A stretch of DNA of 64,000 nucleotides from Salinispora fenicalii (lineage in GTDB: Bacteria; Actinomycetota; Actinomycetes; Mycobacteriales; Micromonosporaceae): NCBI RefSeq assembly GCF_000514815.1, contig NZ_AZWQ01000008.1, positions 134 to 64,133 of the forward strand, written 5' to 3'. The notes under the pieces were generated by a model that saw only the letters and a program-made list of their open reading frames with translations, was not told where the DNA came from and made no database searches. Made by a program: the position numbers and the translations under genes. Below, piece after piece: positions 25,874-33,724 of this stretch. Position 1 is the first letter of the stretch. The number at the start of each line of letters is the position of its first letter.

Positions 25874-25880
25874 GGACAGG
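25874..25880 (+). other. attR core (GGACAGG)
   Basis: Second copy of the core, directly followed by the dprA continuation (CCGTACCCGACGGG). The element-side arm TTGAACATCTTGACGG (25855-25870) is the mirror of the left arm. Confidence 0.85.
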
Positions 25881-26528
25881 CCGTACCCGACGGGCAACAC
25901 CGCCCTCTTCGACCGGATCGCCGACACCGGGCTGCTGGTTAGCGAGTGGATACCGGGAGCGGATCCGCTGCGGCCCCGGTTCCTGATCCGCAACCGGGTG
26001 ATCGCTGCGGCGACCCGGGGCAGCGTACTGGTCGAGGCCGCCGCCCGCAGCGGAGCGACCCAAACGATGCACCGGGCCCTGGCGATCGCCCGGCCGGCCA
26101 TGGTGGTGCCCGGCCCGGTCACCTCCACCATGTCCGTCGGGGCGCACGAGTTGCTTCGGCAATACCCGGAAGCCCGGCTGGTCGTCTCCCCCGCGCAGGT
26201 GCTCGAGGAGGTGGGCCGCATCGGCGGGGACCTCGCACCGCAGGTCCGGGGGCCCGCACGGATACAGGACCAGCTCGACGACGAGTCCACGATGGTGTTG
26301 GAGGCGCTACCCCGGCGGGGCGTACGCGGAGTCGACGACATCGCCGCCCGGTCCGGGGTCATGGCGCGGACGGCGTTGCGCAAGCTGGCCCTCCTCGAGG
26401 AGTTGGGCCTGGTCAGCCGACGCGGCGACGGGTACGCGCTCTCGCCCCCGTTGACACGACAGGAGCCGTTGACGTTTCAGGAGCCGTTGGGGCCGCAGAG
26501 GCCGGCCCTGCCTGGCGACGCCCCATAG
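25881..26528 (+). pseudogene. dprA: dprA, 3' fragment
   Basis: This fragment continues DprA from PYPTGNTALFDRI through LLVSEWIPGADPLRPRFLIRNRVIAAA and VVPGPVTSTMSVGAHELL to the C-terminal winged-helix domain (VLEALPRRGVRGVDDIAARSG…). An in-frame TAG at 25872-25874, in element DNA, precedes it, so there is no natural start. With the 5' fragment it would give a normal-length DprA. Both parts show no frameshift or stop, which suggests that insertion is recent or the site is regularly restored. Confidence 0.9.
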
Positions 26529-26612
26529 ACACTGCGCAAGGCGCCCGTAGGCTGATTCGATGCACGCCGACAAGCAGCTCACCATCGGTCCGCCGGGCCG
26601 GCTCAACGGCTC

Positions 26613-27605
26613 GTGCGAGGCCCGCCGGTGAAGCGAGGCGAAGCGACCCGGGCCCTACACGCGGCGCTCCCTGCGCCGCTACGCGAGGCGGCGGACGACT
26701 TCGCGACCCAGCTATACCAGGTCCAGAACCGCTCCACCCACACCGTCCGGGCGTACGTCGCCGATGTCATCAACCTGCTCGACCACGCCGTACGGGCGGG
26801 AGCCCGGACTCCCGCTGACCTCACGCTGGCACAGATCCGCAGCTGGCTGGCCCGGCAGCGCACGACGGGAGCCGCCCGGACCACACTGGCCCGAAGGTCC
26901 GCCGCGGCCCGTACCTTCAGCACCTGGGCCCACCGCGACGGCCGACTACCGACCGACGTCGCCGCCGGCCTGGCCAGCCCCCGCGCCCACCGGGAGCTAC
27001 CCGCCGTACTCCCGGTTGATCAGGCCGCCGCCCTGTTGGAGGCGGCGCACGCGGCGCCCCAGGACCAGCCGGCCGACGACGTCCCGCCGGGTGCCGCCGA
27101 CCCGGCCCGGCTGCGAGACCAGCTGCTGCTGGAGCTGCTGTACGCGACCGGAGTCCGGGTCAGTGAGGCGTGCGGGCTTGACATCGCGGACGTGGACCCG
27201 GGCCGGCGGGTGCTCCGGGTGTTCGGCAAAGGGGGCCGGGAACGCAGCGTGCCGTACGGAGTCCCGGCGCAACGGGCGCTCGACGCGTGGCTACGCCACG
27301 GCCGCCCCGGGCTGGTCGGCGCTCGGTCGGCGAACGCGCTGCTGCTCGGGGCGCGGGGCGGCCGACTCAACCCGACCACCGCGCGGGGGATCGTCGGCCG
27401 GTACGCGACCGCGGCGGGCCTGCCCCGGACGAGCCCACACGGGCTGCGGCACGCGGCGGCCACCCACCTGTTGGAGGGCGGCGCGGACCTGCGGGCGGTG
27501 CAGGAGTTCCTGGGGCATTCCTCGCTGGCCAGTACCCAGATCTACACCCACGTGTCGGTCGAGCGGCTGCGGGCCGTATATAGGCAGGCCCACCCCCGGG
27601 CATGA
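26613..27605 (+). CDS. xerC: Tyrosine recombinase XerC
   Basis: 330 residues. The N-terminal SAM-like core-binding domain is about 30-120 (STHTVRAYVADVINLLDHAV). The catalytic domain has LYATGVRVSEACGLD (Arg), FGKGGRERSVP (Lys), SPHGLRHAAATHLLEGG (His-x2-Arg), LGHSSLASTQIYTH (His and the nucleophile Tyr). It resolves chromosome dimers at dif with XerD. Its place after dprA is the normal actinobacterial one, so it is the host gene and not part of the element. A GTG at 26628 is an alternative start. Confidence 0.9.
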   Translation: MRGPPVKRGEATRALHAALPAPLREAADDFATQLYQVQNRSTHTVRAYVADVINLLDHAVRAGARTPADLTLAQIRSWLARQRTTGAARTTLARRSAAARTFSTWAHRDGRLPTDVAAGLASPRAHRELPAVLPVDQAAALLEAAHAAPQDQPADDVPPGAADPARLRDQLLLELLYATGVRVSEACGLDIADVDPGRRVLRVFGKGGRERSVPYGVPAQRALDAWLRHGRPGLVGARSANALLLGARGGRLNPTTARGIVGRYATAAGLPRTSPHGLRHAAATHLLEGGADLRAVQEFLGHSSLASTQIYTHVSVERLRAVYRQAHPRA

Positions 27606-27754
27606 ACCGAACGACCCGCCCATGGCTACGCCCCCACACCATGTGACGTGGGGGCGCAACCATGCGTGGCAGGCTCTCGCTACTCAGGTCGCAGCCCTGA
27701 ACCGCCCTACCGTCGACTCAACGCTCCGCCCGAAGTGTTCGCTCCACGGAAGGC

Positions 27755-29329
27755 TCACCAGGCCGCCCGGTCGGCGTCTTCGTCGGTCAGGGCAGTTCCG
27801 TCGTCGATCTGCGCCGCACCCTCATCGGCTGGCACCGCCTGCTCGTCAGTCTGCGCCGCGCCCTCATCGGTCGGCACCGACCGCTCGTCAGTCTGCGCCG
27901 CACCTTCATCAGTCGATGTAGTAGCACCCTCAGCAGTCCACCCGGTGTCCTCACCGGTCGACAAGGTGCCCTCGTCAGTCAGTGCAGCAGCACCCTCGTC
28001 AGTTCGCGCGATACCCTCGCCGGTCGACAAGCTCCCCTCGTCGGCGGAGGCAGACCCCTCGTCGATCCGCGGAGAGCCCTCATCATCGCCCAGGATCTCC
28101 GGACCCGTTCGCCCAACTCCACCGCCAACTGCCTGCAGAATCGCCTGCTGGTAGCGGCCTGCCGCTTCCTTACTCGTGAAACCCGTGCACGAGGTGACCT
28201 GCCGGGTTTCAGTGATCTCGGGCGAGAACCAGTCGTAGATGTCTGTTTCTCCGGCCTCCGCTGTCGCCGGCGAACCGGTCTTCAGCCGGTAGCCCGCCTG
28301 CTGACAGACCTGGTCTTGCGGCCGAATCAGATGCCACGCGGCGGCTGCATCAAAAATCGGGTACGCGGGGCCGAAATCAATCTCCTTCAGCAGTTCTAGG
28401 CGCGGCATCGAGGACTCGCCGTAGAAACGTGCGAGCGGATTCGGGCTACTGGCCAGCCGCTCCAACTCCGGGATCGGAATCGGCGCCAGCGAGGAGAGGT
28501 CGAAGGTGATGGCCGTAAACGGAATATACGTCTGATCTAGAATGATCTGCTCAGCGCGGGGGTCCATGATGTAGTTGAAGTCAACCAGCGGGGTGCCGAA
28601 AATCTCGAACACAGTCGTCGGCTTGCTGCCGACGAGGGCGACAATCCGGGAGATGAGGGAGGCCTCTTCCGGAAAGTTCATGGTCAGACACGCCACGTCG
28701 GTCAACGGCCCGATCGCCAGGATTGTCAACCCGCCGGTCTCCCGCAGCTGGTCGGCCATGAATCGGACACCGTCGTTGACGCAGGTGCCGGTCAGATCCG
28801 CGCCACCGGTGGTCTGCTGGGCCTCGACCGGCAACCAGACCTCCGCCCCCTGCACCACGGGTATGTCCGCACCGAGTGCGTCAACTGTCGCCTGAGCGGT
28901 GACCACGGTCGGCTTGGCCATCGAGTTACCCATGGTCGCCACAACGCCTCGCACATCAACCCCGTGAGCCAACGCAAGGGCGAGCGCGTACGAGTCGTCA
29001 ATGTCCGGGGCCGAAGTGGATATACCGTTACGGGAGCCCGTGGTTAGCCCCATCGACATGTCAGTAGAGAAAATCACGGGTTCACGGATTCGACTACCCG
29101 GATATTGGGGCTCCTCGGAGTAGTAGAGTGGGAGAGCACGGCTACCGTGATCGGGCGCACCCCAACCCTCGTCTTGTACCGCTGGAGAAGCGCCCGGCGT
29201 TAACGGCGACGTGGGTTCCGCGAGCGCGCGCGGCATACTGCTCGCGACCCCGACCGCCACGGTGCAGGCGAGCGCCCCGGCAGCAATCGTGGACGCGCTC
29301 CTGAACGTCGGACGTACCATTTTCCACAT
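27755..29329 (-). CDS. Secreted nucleoside-hydrolase-like protein with repeat tail
   Basis: About 524 residues. The signal peptide is followed by …SMPRALA, a likely cleavage site. The inosine-uridine nucleoside hydrolase fold is indicated by VIFSTDMSMGL, then APDIDDSYALALALAHGVDVRGVVATMGN, and later LTILAIGPLTDVA. The normal DTDxGxDDAxAL loop is altered: a 15-residue gap separates STD and DIDD, so calcium binding may differ. The last 115 or so residues are degenerate repeats of the TDEGAAQTDE type, probably an extended acidic stalk or binding tail. The ATG at 29329 fits a GGAAG eight bases upstream; other ATGs nearby are possible. No partner genes are adjacent. Confidence 0.75.
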   Translation of the reverse strand: MWKMVRPTFRSASTIAAGALACTVAVGVASSMPRALAEPTSPLTPGASPAVQDEGWGAPDHGSRALPLYYSEEPQYPGSRIREPVIFSTDMSMGLTTGSRNGISTSAPDIDDSYALALALAHGVDVRGVVATMGNSMAKPTVVTAQATVDALGADIPVVQGAEVWLPVEAQQTTGGADLTGTCVNDGVRFMADQLRETGGLTILAIGPLTDVACLTMNFPEEASLISRIVALVGSKPTTVFEIFGTPLVDFNYIMDPRAEQIILDQTYIPFTAITFDLSSLAPIPIPELERLASSPNPLARFYGESSMPRLELLKEIDFGPAYPIFDAAAAWHLIRPQDQVCQQAGYRLKTGSPATAEAGETDIYDWFSPEITETRQVTSCTGFTSKEAAGRYQQAILQAVGGGVGRTGPEILGDDEGSPRIDEGSASADEGSLSTGEGIARTDEGAAALTDEGTLSTGEDTGWTAEGATTSTDEGAAQTDERSVPTDEGAAQTDEQAVPADEGAAQIDDGTALTDEDADRAAW

Positions 29330-29529
29330 CAGCATCACTTCCTGGGTGTGAAGATTTCCGCCTCGGAACCCCCTTGCTCTCAGCTGGCGCAGTGGACTCG
29401 ACGTTCCGCCGACACCAAGCGATACCGGTGGTGCACACCCGTACGACACCTGAGCCGGATGCAGCAGCTATGCGAGCTTTGTTCACGGGCGCTGTCAGTC
29501 GTCACAGTATCCAGGCTTTGGGTGGTATT

Positions 29530-30660
29530 ATGGGTTTATCTCAGGTTTGACCGGATCGGGTAGCCGTTCGGGGGACGGCACCACATACACCGACACCCGG
29601 GTGTCGGCTTGCCCCACAGCCGCGACCCAGACGAGCGAAATGGCGAACCGGTCCCAAGCCCGCCCTGACGGGGCAACGCCACGGGACCTACCGGAACCAG
29701 CGCGCTGAGGAGGAGGGGCCCAGCTGAACAGCTACGCTGGAGACCGATAGTCGCGCCCGTCAAGGCAGTAGAGGATCCGGTATTCCACGAACCCCAGCCG
29801 ACACCTCGACCCGTCGCGCAGCTCGGTCGAGCACAGCGGGATCGGGTCGTAGACCGGGGTCAGGCCCGCAGCAAGGACGGTCAGGATACGTTGTGGGCCG
29901 CCTTGTGCAGCCAGATCAGCATATTTCAGTCGATCAGACCTGCACGCTGCCGCACCGTCGGCTCGATCAGCCAGCAACGCCTCCACCTAACGCGAACCCA
30001 CCCATGCGACTCCAGCGCTGCCGACAGCTGCACGCACCCGCCCTCAGCGCGGGGATCAGGCGCACAGCCAGTTCCCACCCTTCCGCTCGCCCATCAGCCG
30101 GTCGGCTACAGCGACGCGAGGGACCCGCCGGACCGCCGGCCAGCCACAGCGCGGCGTAGATCGTTTCGTCATCGTCGATGCCCACCGTCTGGTGGGCGGC
30201 GGCATGCCTGACGGCAACTCCCAACAGCGTCTGGTCCGGATACCCAGCACCTGCCCACCACTGAAAGCTCCGGCGGAGTCGGGTCGCGGACGGGCAATAC
30301 GGTCATGCTGCAAATGCGCCAGTATGGACGAAAGGCGCGGCCGTCACGCTTGACCTCGCCAGTGGACATCGTCTACCAGGCCCTCCACACCTACGCGGAA
30401 CTAACAGTGGAGCTATGCAGAGTCCCAGAATGACCGAAATCGGGTCAAATTCATTGTCGACAAGCACAGAGATCATGCAGCGGTCGTTCCCGTTCCAGGG
30501 GACCTGGGGTCACCTCAGGAAGGACGACTGGAGCAGTAGGAGGGAGCTATTACGTGCGAGCCCATGACGCCCCTGAATGTCTGCGTCATCGTGGCAGGTG
30601 GAAGCCCACTCCTGCCACGACGACGCAATCGATTAAACTCACTCCACGCCGTTTGCAGCT
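29530..30660. other. Gene-poor region, probably degraded coding DNA
   Basis: About 1.1 kb without a confident gene. On the minus strand several short frames look protein-like but shift from one frame to another: HAAAHQTVGIDDDETIYAAL near 30.2 kb, and a possible 84-residue product at 29732-29986 (…LTPVYDPIPLCSTELRDG…). This pattern suggests remnants of genes broken by frameshifts. I can name no family. Confidence 0.35.
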
Positions 30661-30663
30661 CGA

Positions 30664-31125
30664 TCAGATGAAAGGTCCGTCCAACACTTCGAACGAAGCC
30701 CTTTTGGCAAGCACATACCGCTTAGAGTAACTAGTTGCTGGATCTTGAATTGTGAACGGAGACCAATCATCAGGCCCTGGATCCAAGTCAAGGACGAATT
30801 GATCGCCCAAAAACTCGAGCTTCAGACCATCATAGAGGACTTGAAATGGATCGCTGGGAGTCTCACTCAGACTGTATCCAAGAATTTCCCCCAAAGTTAA
30901 TCGCACTAGCTTCCAACCAAAAAGTGCCCCATAGGGAGCTCCATCACCTTCAGCCGTACGATCGAGGGCTTGGATCTCTAACTCAATCTGACGCCCTTCA
31001 TTATTACCGCGTGGAAGCACAACAGCTATACGACTAATTACCCCATCCTCGAAGGAGAGAAACCTATCAAGGAAGTCAGGTATAGCCACCAACTCCCCCG
31101 AATTATCCACAGCCCCCTCACTCAT
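30664..31125 (-). CDS. Candidate immunity protein
   Basis: 153 residues, acidic, soluble, no signal or membrane helix. It contains LVAIPDFLDRFLSFEDGVISRIAVVLPRG and GALFGWKLVRLTLGEILGYSLS in pieces, and ends DLDPGPDDWSPFTIQDPATSYSKRYV. I do not recognise the family. Its ATG overlaps the stop of the upstream toxin-tip gene (ATGA), the usual arrangement of a polymorphic toxin and its immunity gene, and base composition is lower in GC than neighbours. The role is inferred from context. Confidence 0.6.
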   Translation of the reverse strand: MSEGAVDNSGELVAIPDFLDRFLSFEDGVISRIAVVLPRGNNEGRQIELEIQALDRTAEGDGAPYGALFGWKLVRLTLGEILGYSLSETPSDPFQVLYDGLKLEFLGDQFVLDLDPGPDDWSPFTIQDPATSYSKRYVLAKRASFEVLDGPFI

Positions 31126-31478
31126 GGGCACAGCTTCCACACTGACGGAAGATCACGCTCTGGAATATGCGGACTACCAGAGCCGTGACCGCCGCCATTC
31201 GTTCCCGGATGATCAATGATACGACCGTGAGGACCCCCAGTTCCGTGATCCTTGAAATCGAAATGACCAACCGCTTTCCCTTCAGCATCATAAATCGTAT
31301 TCTGCACAGGCGTGCCGTCCTTTCCCATACGGGTGTAGACGGAACTTGGCGAAGCGCCATCCCATGGAGTCCGTCCAGTTCCTGAATTGCAGCCCCCAGC
31401 GGGAAGGCCATCGGCTCCAGTCGGGCAGACATAGGGACCATTGTTATGGACAAGAACCGGCGCGGTGCCAGCCATCAC
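31122..31478 (-). pseudogene. Orphan C-terminal tip of a polymorphic (RHS-type) toxin
   Basis: The readable frame opens after a TAA at 31497-31499 with YYVMAGTAPVLVHNN, the sequence that in RHS and related toxins joins the pretoxin segment to the variable toxin. The following 100 residues (…KAVGHFDFKDHGTGGPHGR…GGGHGSGSPHIPERDLP…) are His/Gly-rich and recall polymorphic toxin type 24, a predicted RNase; this match is from memory. The large N-terminal delivery part is absent: upstream DNA belongs to an unrelated regulator. It is either a displaced toxin cassette that can recombine into a full-length gene or a relic. Confidence 0.7.
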
Positions 31479-31656
31479 ATAGTACGTGTGGCCTTGTTAC
31501 GGTGGCTGCGGCGATGTCATGGGTTCGATCTTGGCGGTGATCTGGGCTTTCGCTCAACCGCTCGTTGGCGGTTCATCGGTTGTGGGCGGTTTTGACAGCA
31601 GTCGTGACAGCAACGTGGGGGCACGTCGGGCTGCGTGGGGCGACGGGCTGGGGTGT

Positions 31657-32853
31657 CTACTCGGTCGGTCGTCTGGTGGTGTTGGTGGGTTTCTTCTTCT
31701 GTGTGCGGCGGTTGATGAGGCGGTCGACGGCGGTGATGCGTCGGTGCAGGCGGGTGGAGCCGGCGTCGATGGCGGTGGTGTCGATGCGGTGCAGGACGGC
31801 GCGGGCGGCGTCGAGGTTGCCGGTTTTGGCGTGGCCTTCGGCGAGCCAGGTTTGGTAGAGGGCGACTTCGCGGGCGTGGTCGTGGTTGTAGCCGGCGAGT
31901 GCTCGGGTGAGCAGGGGTTCGGCGGAGGTTGGGGTGCCGAGTTCGATGAGGCAGCGGGCGGCCATGACGTCGATCTCGGTCTGGTTGAGCCAGTACACCC
32001 ATTCGGGTTCGGCGTTGCCGTCGCAGTGTTGGTCGTAGGCGTCGTTGACGGCGTCGAGGGCGCGGCGGGTGGTATCGGTGTCGCGGAGGCGGGCGGCGGC
32101 CCAGGCGAGGCGTTCCAGCAGCAGCGCCCGCACGAGCGGGCTGGCGTGCGGGGCGCCGGTGACGGCGGAGCGGGCGATGAGCAGGGCATCGTCGCGTTTG
32201 CCGATGTTGGTGATCTGGTAGGCGAGGCTGGACAGCAGTTGCGCGCCCAGCGCCCGGTCGCCTGCCGCGTCGGCGGCGGTGACGCCGGATAGGTAGAGGC
32301 GTTGGGCGTCGGAGTAGTTGCCGGCGTCGCTGGCGACCCAGCCGGCGAGTTGGGCCAGTTCACCGATCACGGTGTACAGCCGTCTACCGGAGGCGTCGGT
32401 GTAGGAGGCGGTGCGGGCGAGGTGTTCGGCTTGGTCGAGTTCGGCGCGGATGACGGGGAACAGGGTGCGGCTGCCGACGGTGTCGTCCAAGTGGCGGAGG
32501 TCGATCACCCGGGCTTCCAACGTTCGGATCAGGGTTGCGCCGATGCGGCGGCCGGCGCGTAGGCAGCCGGTGGCGGGTGGGCTGTCCAGGAGCCATTCGT
32601 GGGTGCGGCGGACCGGGTCGGCTGGGGTGCCGATCGGTACACCGAGGGCATGTTCGTAGCGTTCAACGATGTCGGGAGTGGCCTGGCGGCGGCCGGTTTC
32701 GACGAGGCTGAGGTAGGGCTTGCTGAAGTGGGTGAGCGCGGCCATGCCGGCGAGGCTGTGTCCGGCGGCTTCGCGGGCGGCTCGCAGGTGGGCGCCGAGG
32801 TCGGCGGGGGTGTCTGTAGACGGGGGAAAACCCTCGCCTGCTTCCATGGTCAT
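31657..32853 (-). CDS. XRE-family regulator with TPR-like C-terminal domain
   Basis: 398 residues. The N-terminal helix-turn-helix (LGAHLRAAREAAGHSLAGMA, SKPYLSLVETGRRQATPDIV) is followed by about 300 residues of TPR-like helices (LAQLAGWVASDAGNYSDAQRLY, LLIARSAVTGAPHASPLVRA, TRALAGYNHDHAREVALYQTWLAEGHAKTG in pieces). This architecture is common in actinomycetes. The ATG at MTMEAGEG is preferred over a longer frame from 33045 because that leader is low-complexity and crosses the divergent promoter region. The small rightward gene starting at 33034 is its usual neighbour. Confidence 0.85.
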   Translation of the reverse strand: MTMEAGEGFPPSTDTPADLGAHLRAAREAAGHSLAGMAALTHFSKPYLSLVETGRRQATPDIVERYEHALGVPIGTPADPVRRTHEWLLDSPPATGCLRAGRRIGATLIRTLEARVIDLRHLDDTVGSRTLFPVIRAELDQAEHLARTASYTDASGRRLYTVIGELAQLAGWVASDAGNYSDAQRLYLSGVTAADAAGDRALGAQLLSSLAYQITNIGKRDDALLIARSAVTGAPHASPLVRALLLERLAWAAARLRDTDTTRRALDAVNDAYDQHCDGNAEPEWVYWLNQTEIDVMAARCLIELGTPTSAEPLLTRALAGYNHDHAREVALYQTWLAEGHAKTGNLDAARAVLHRIDTTAIDAGSTRLHRRITAVDRLINRRTQKKKPTNTTRRPTE

Positions 32854-33033
32854 CTGTCTCCCCTGATCCTGGTGGCAGGCCCAGCGGGGACGTGCATCGA
32901 GTCCGAACCTGGCTGGCGCCCGTTTCGGGAGGGCCGGGACCAGGGGTTTTGGCGATCGGCACTCGCCTCGACCCAGTGTTGCGGCCCCGGTCCTCCCACC
33001 GTAGCCCACGACGCCGCCGAAAGGGTGCCAGCG

Positions 33034-33303
33034 ATGACGATGCATCTACCAGTTCGTCCGGTATGGACGTGTGCCGGGTGCGGGCAGGTATGGCCGTGCC
33101 TGACCCGCAAACGTCAATTGTTGGCCGAGTTCGCCGGCGCGCGGGTATCGCTGATGCTCTACCTCACCCAGTTCTTTGTCGAGGCGTGTGTGGACATGCC
33201 CACCACTACCACGGGAACGCTGTATCACCGGTTCTTCGCCTGGCCCTACGAACCAACCGACGCCCCGCCCAGGCGGCAAGATCGTCAACGCCTTCAGGGA
33301 TAA
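33034..33303 (+). CDS. Small conserved protein with CxxC, often annotated 'flavin reductase'
   Basis: 89 residues starting MTMHLPVRPVWTCAGCGQVWPC, followed by RKRQLLAEFAGARVSLMLYL and LYHRFFAWP. The family is common in actinomycetes beside XRE/TPR regulators; the flavin-reductase name it often carries is not supported by any flavin motif here. The last 15 or so residues (DAPPRRQDRQRLQG) look foreign: they run into sequence that reads better in another frame, so the natural C-terminus may have been replaced by recombination. Confidence 0.7.
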   Translation: MTMHLPVRPVWTCAGCGQVWPCLTRKRQLLAEFAGARVSLMLYLTQFFVEACVDMPTTTTGTLYHRFFAWPYEPTDAPPRRQDRQRLQG

Positions 33304-33514
33304 GGACTCCGCCTGGCAAGCCACCGAAGAACTCGCCACCCTCCAACAAGCACACACCGACCTCACCGACGACCTCGCCGCCTACGAAGCCAAACTCGGA
33401 CGAGCCGCCGCCAGCGAAGCGCCCAAGCCCGCCGAGCCGCCGGCACCGAAGAGGGCACGCCGCAAACCAAAGGAGCAGCCCAGCAGCCCGCCACCGGCGG
33501 AGCGACTGGGCTAA
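33263..33514 (+). pseudogene. 3' remnant of an unidentified coiled-coil protein
   Basis: After a junction near 33270 a new frame begins at KIVNAFRDKDSAWQATEELA and continues with a coiled-coil (TLQQAHTDLTDDLAAYEAKL) and a Pro/Ala/Lys-rich tail ending PPPAERLG. There is no start codon with a binding site, so it appears to be the end of a longer gene joined onto the 33034 gene. The bases after its stop match those after the partial gene at the window's left edge. Confidence 0.5.
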
Positions 33515-33549
33515 GAATTGCTTCACCCAATCAAGAGACGGCCCGGCAG
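33506..33549 (+). repeat. Second copy of a ~43-bp sequence also found at 132-174
   Basis: The two copies share TGCTTCAC, AATCAAGA and CGGCCCGGCAG in the same order and spacing (about 80 per cent identity with one gap). Each follows the stop codon of an Ala/Pro/Lys- or Thr-rich tail. They are probably the conserved 3' end of a repeated gene or element. Confidence 0.6.
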
Positions 33550-33724
33550 AGCCGGGTCGCGGGCGCACGCGCTACAGCCGTTCCGGCCCGCGCGCACGCG
33601 CCCACGCATCAACCGCATTGAGCGGCAGTGCCAACTCCGCCAGGCGGCAACGACCCTACGAATTGCAAGATCTGGTTAAAACACCAGTAATTAATCAGAT
33701 GTCGATACACTGGTCGAACGTCTG

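Larger units (their letters stand above)
16802..25880. mobile_element. 9.07-kb serine-integrase element with phage head genes, inserted in dprA
   Basis: The element is bounded by GGACAGG at both ends and splits dprA in frame. Its left end encodes a large serine recombinase reading inward. The rest carries a putative winged-helix gene, structured non-coding DNA, an HNH nuclease, a small protein, an HK97-type capsid protein, a portal protein, five small leftward genes and an XRE/DUF397 pair. It is less GC-rich than the chromosome around it, most clearly in the recombinase gene. No terminase, prohead protease, connector, tail or lysis gene is seen, so it is not a self-sufficient phage. All recognisable genes are intact, which argues against a decayed prophage. 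The best inference is a capsid-encoding phage satellite or minimal phage-derived island. Confidence 0.88.

Noticed and set aside
16802..25880. Complete prophage
   Set aside because: No terminase, protease, connector, tail, lysis or replication genes are recognisable, and 9 kb is too short.
16802..25880. pSAM2/AICE-type conjugative element
   Set aside because: No FtsK-like transfer protein, RepSA-like initiator or tyrosine integrase; the att site is in dprA and not a tRNA gene.
26613..27605. xerC as a second integrase belonging to the element
   Set aside because: It lies outside the att core, has host base composition, and is in its normal place after dprA.
29530..30660. Intact gene(s) in the 1.1-kb gap
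   Set aside because: Protein-like segments change frame several times and none has a start with a binding site; degraded DNA is more likely.
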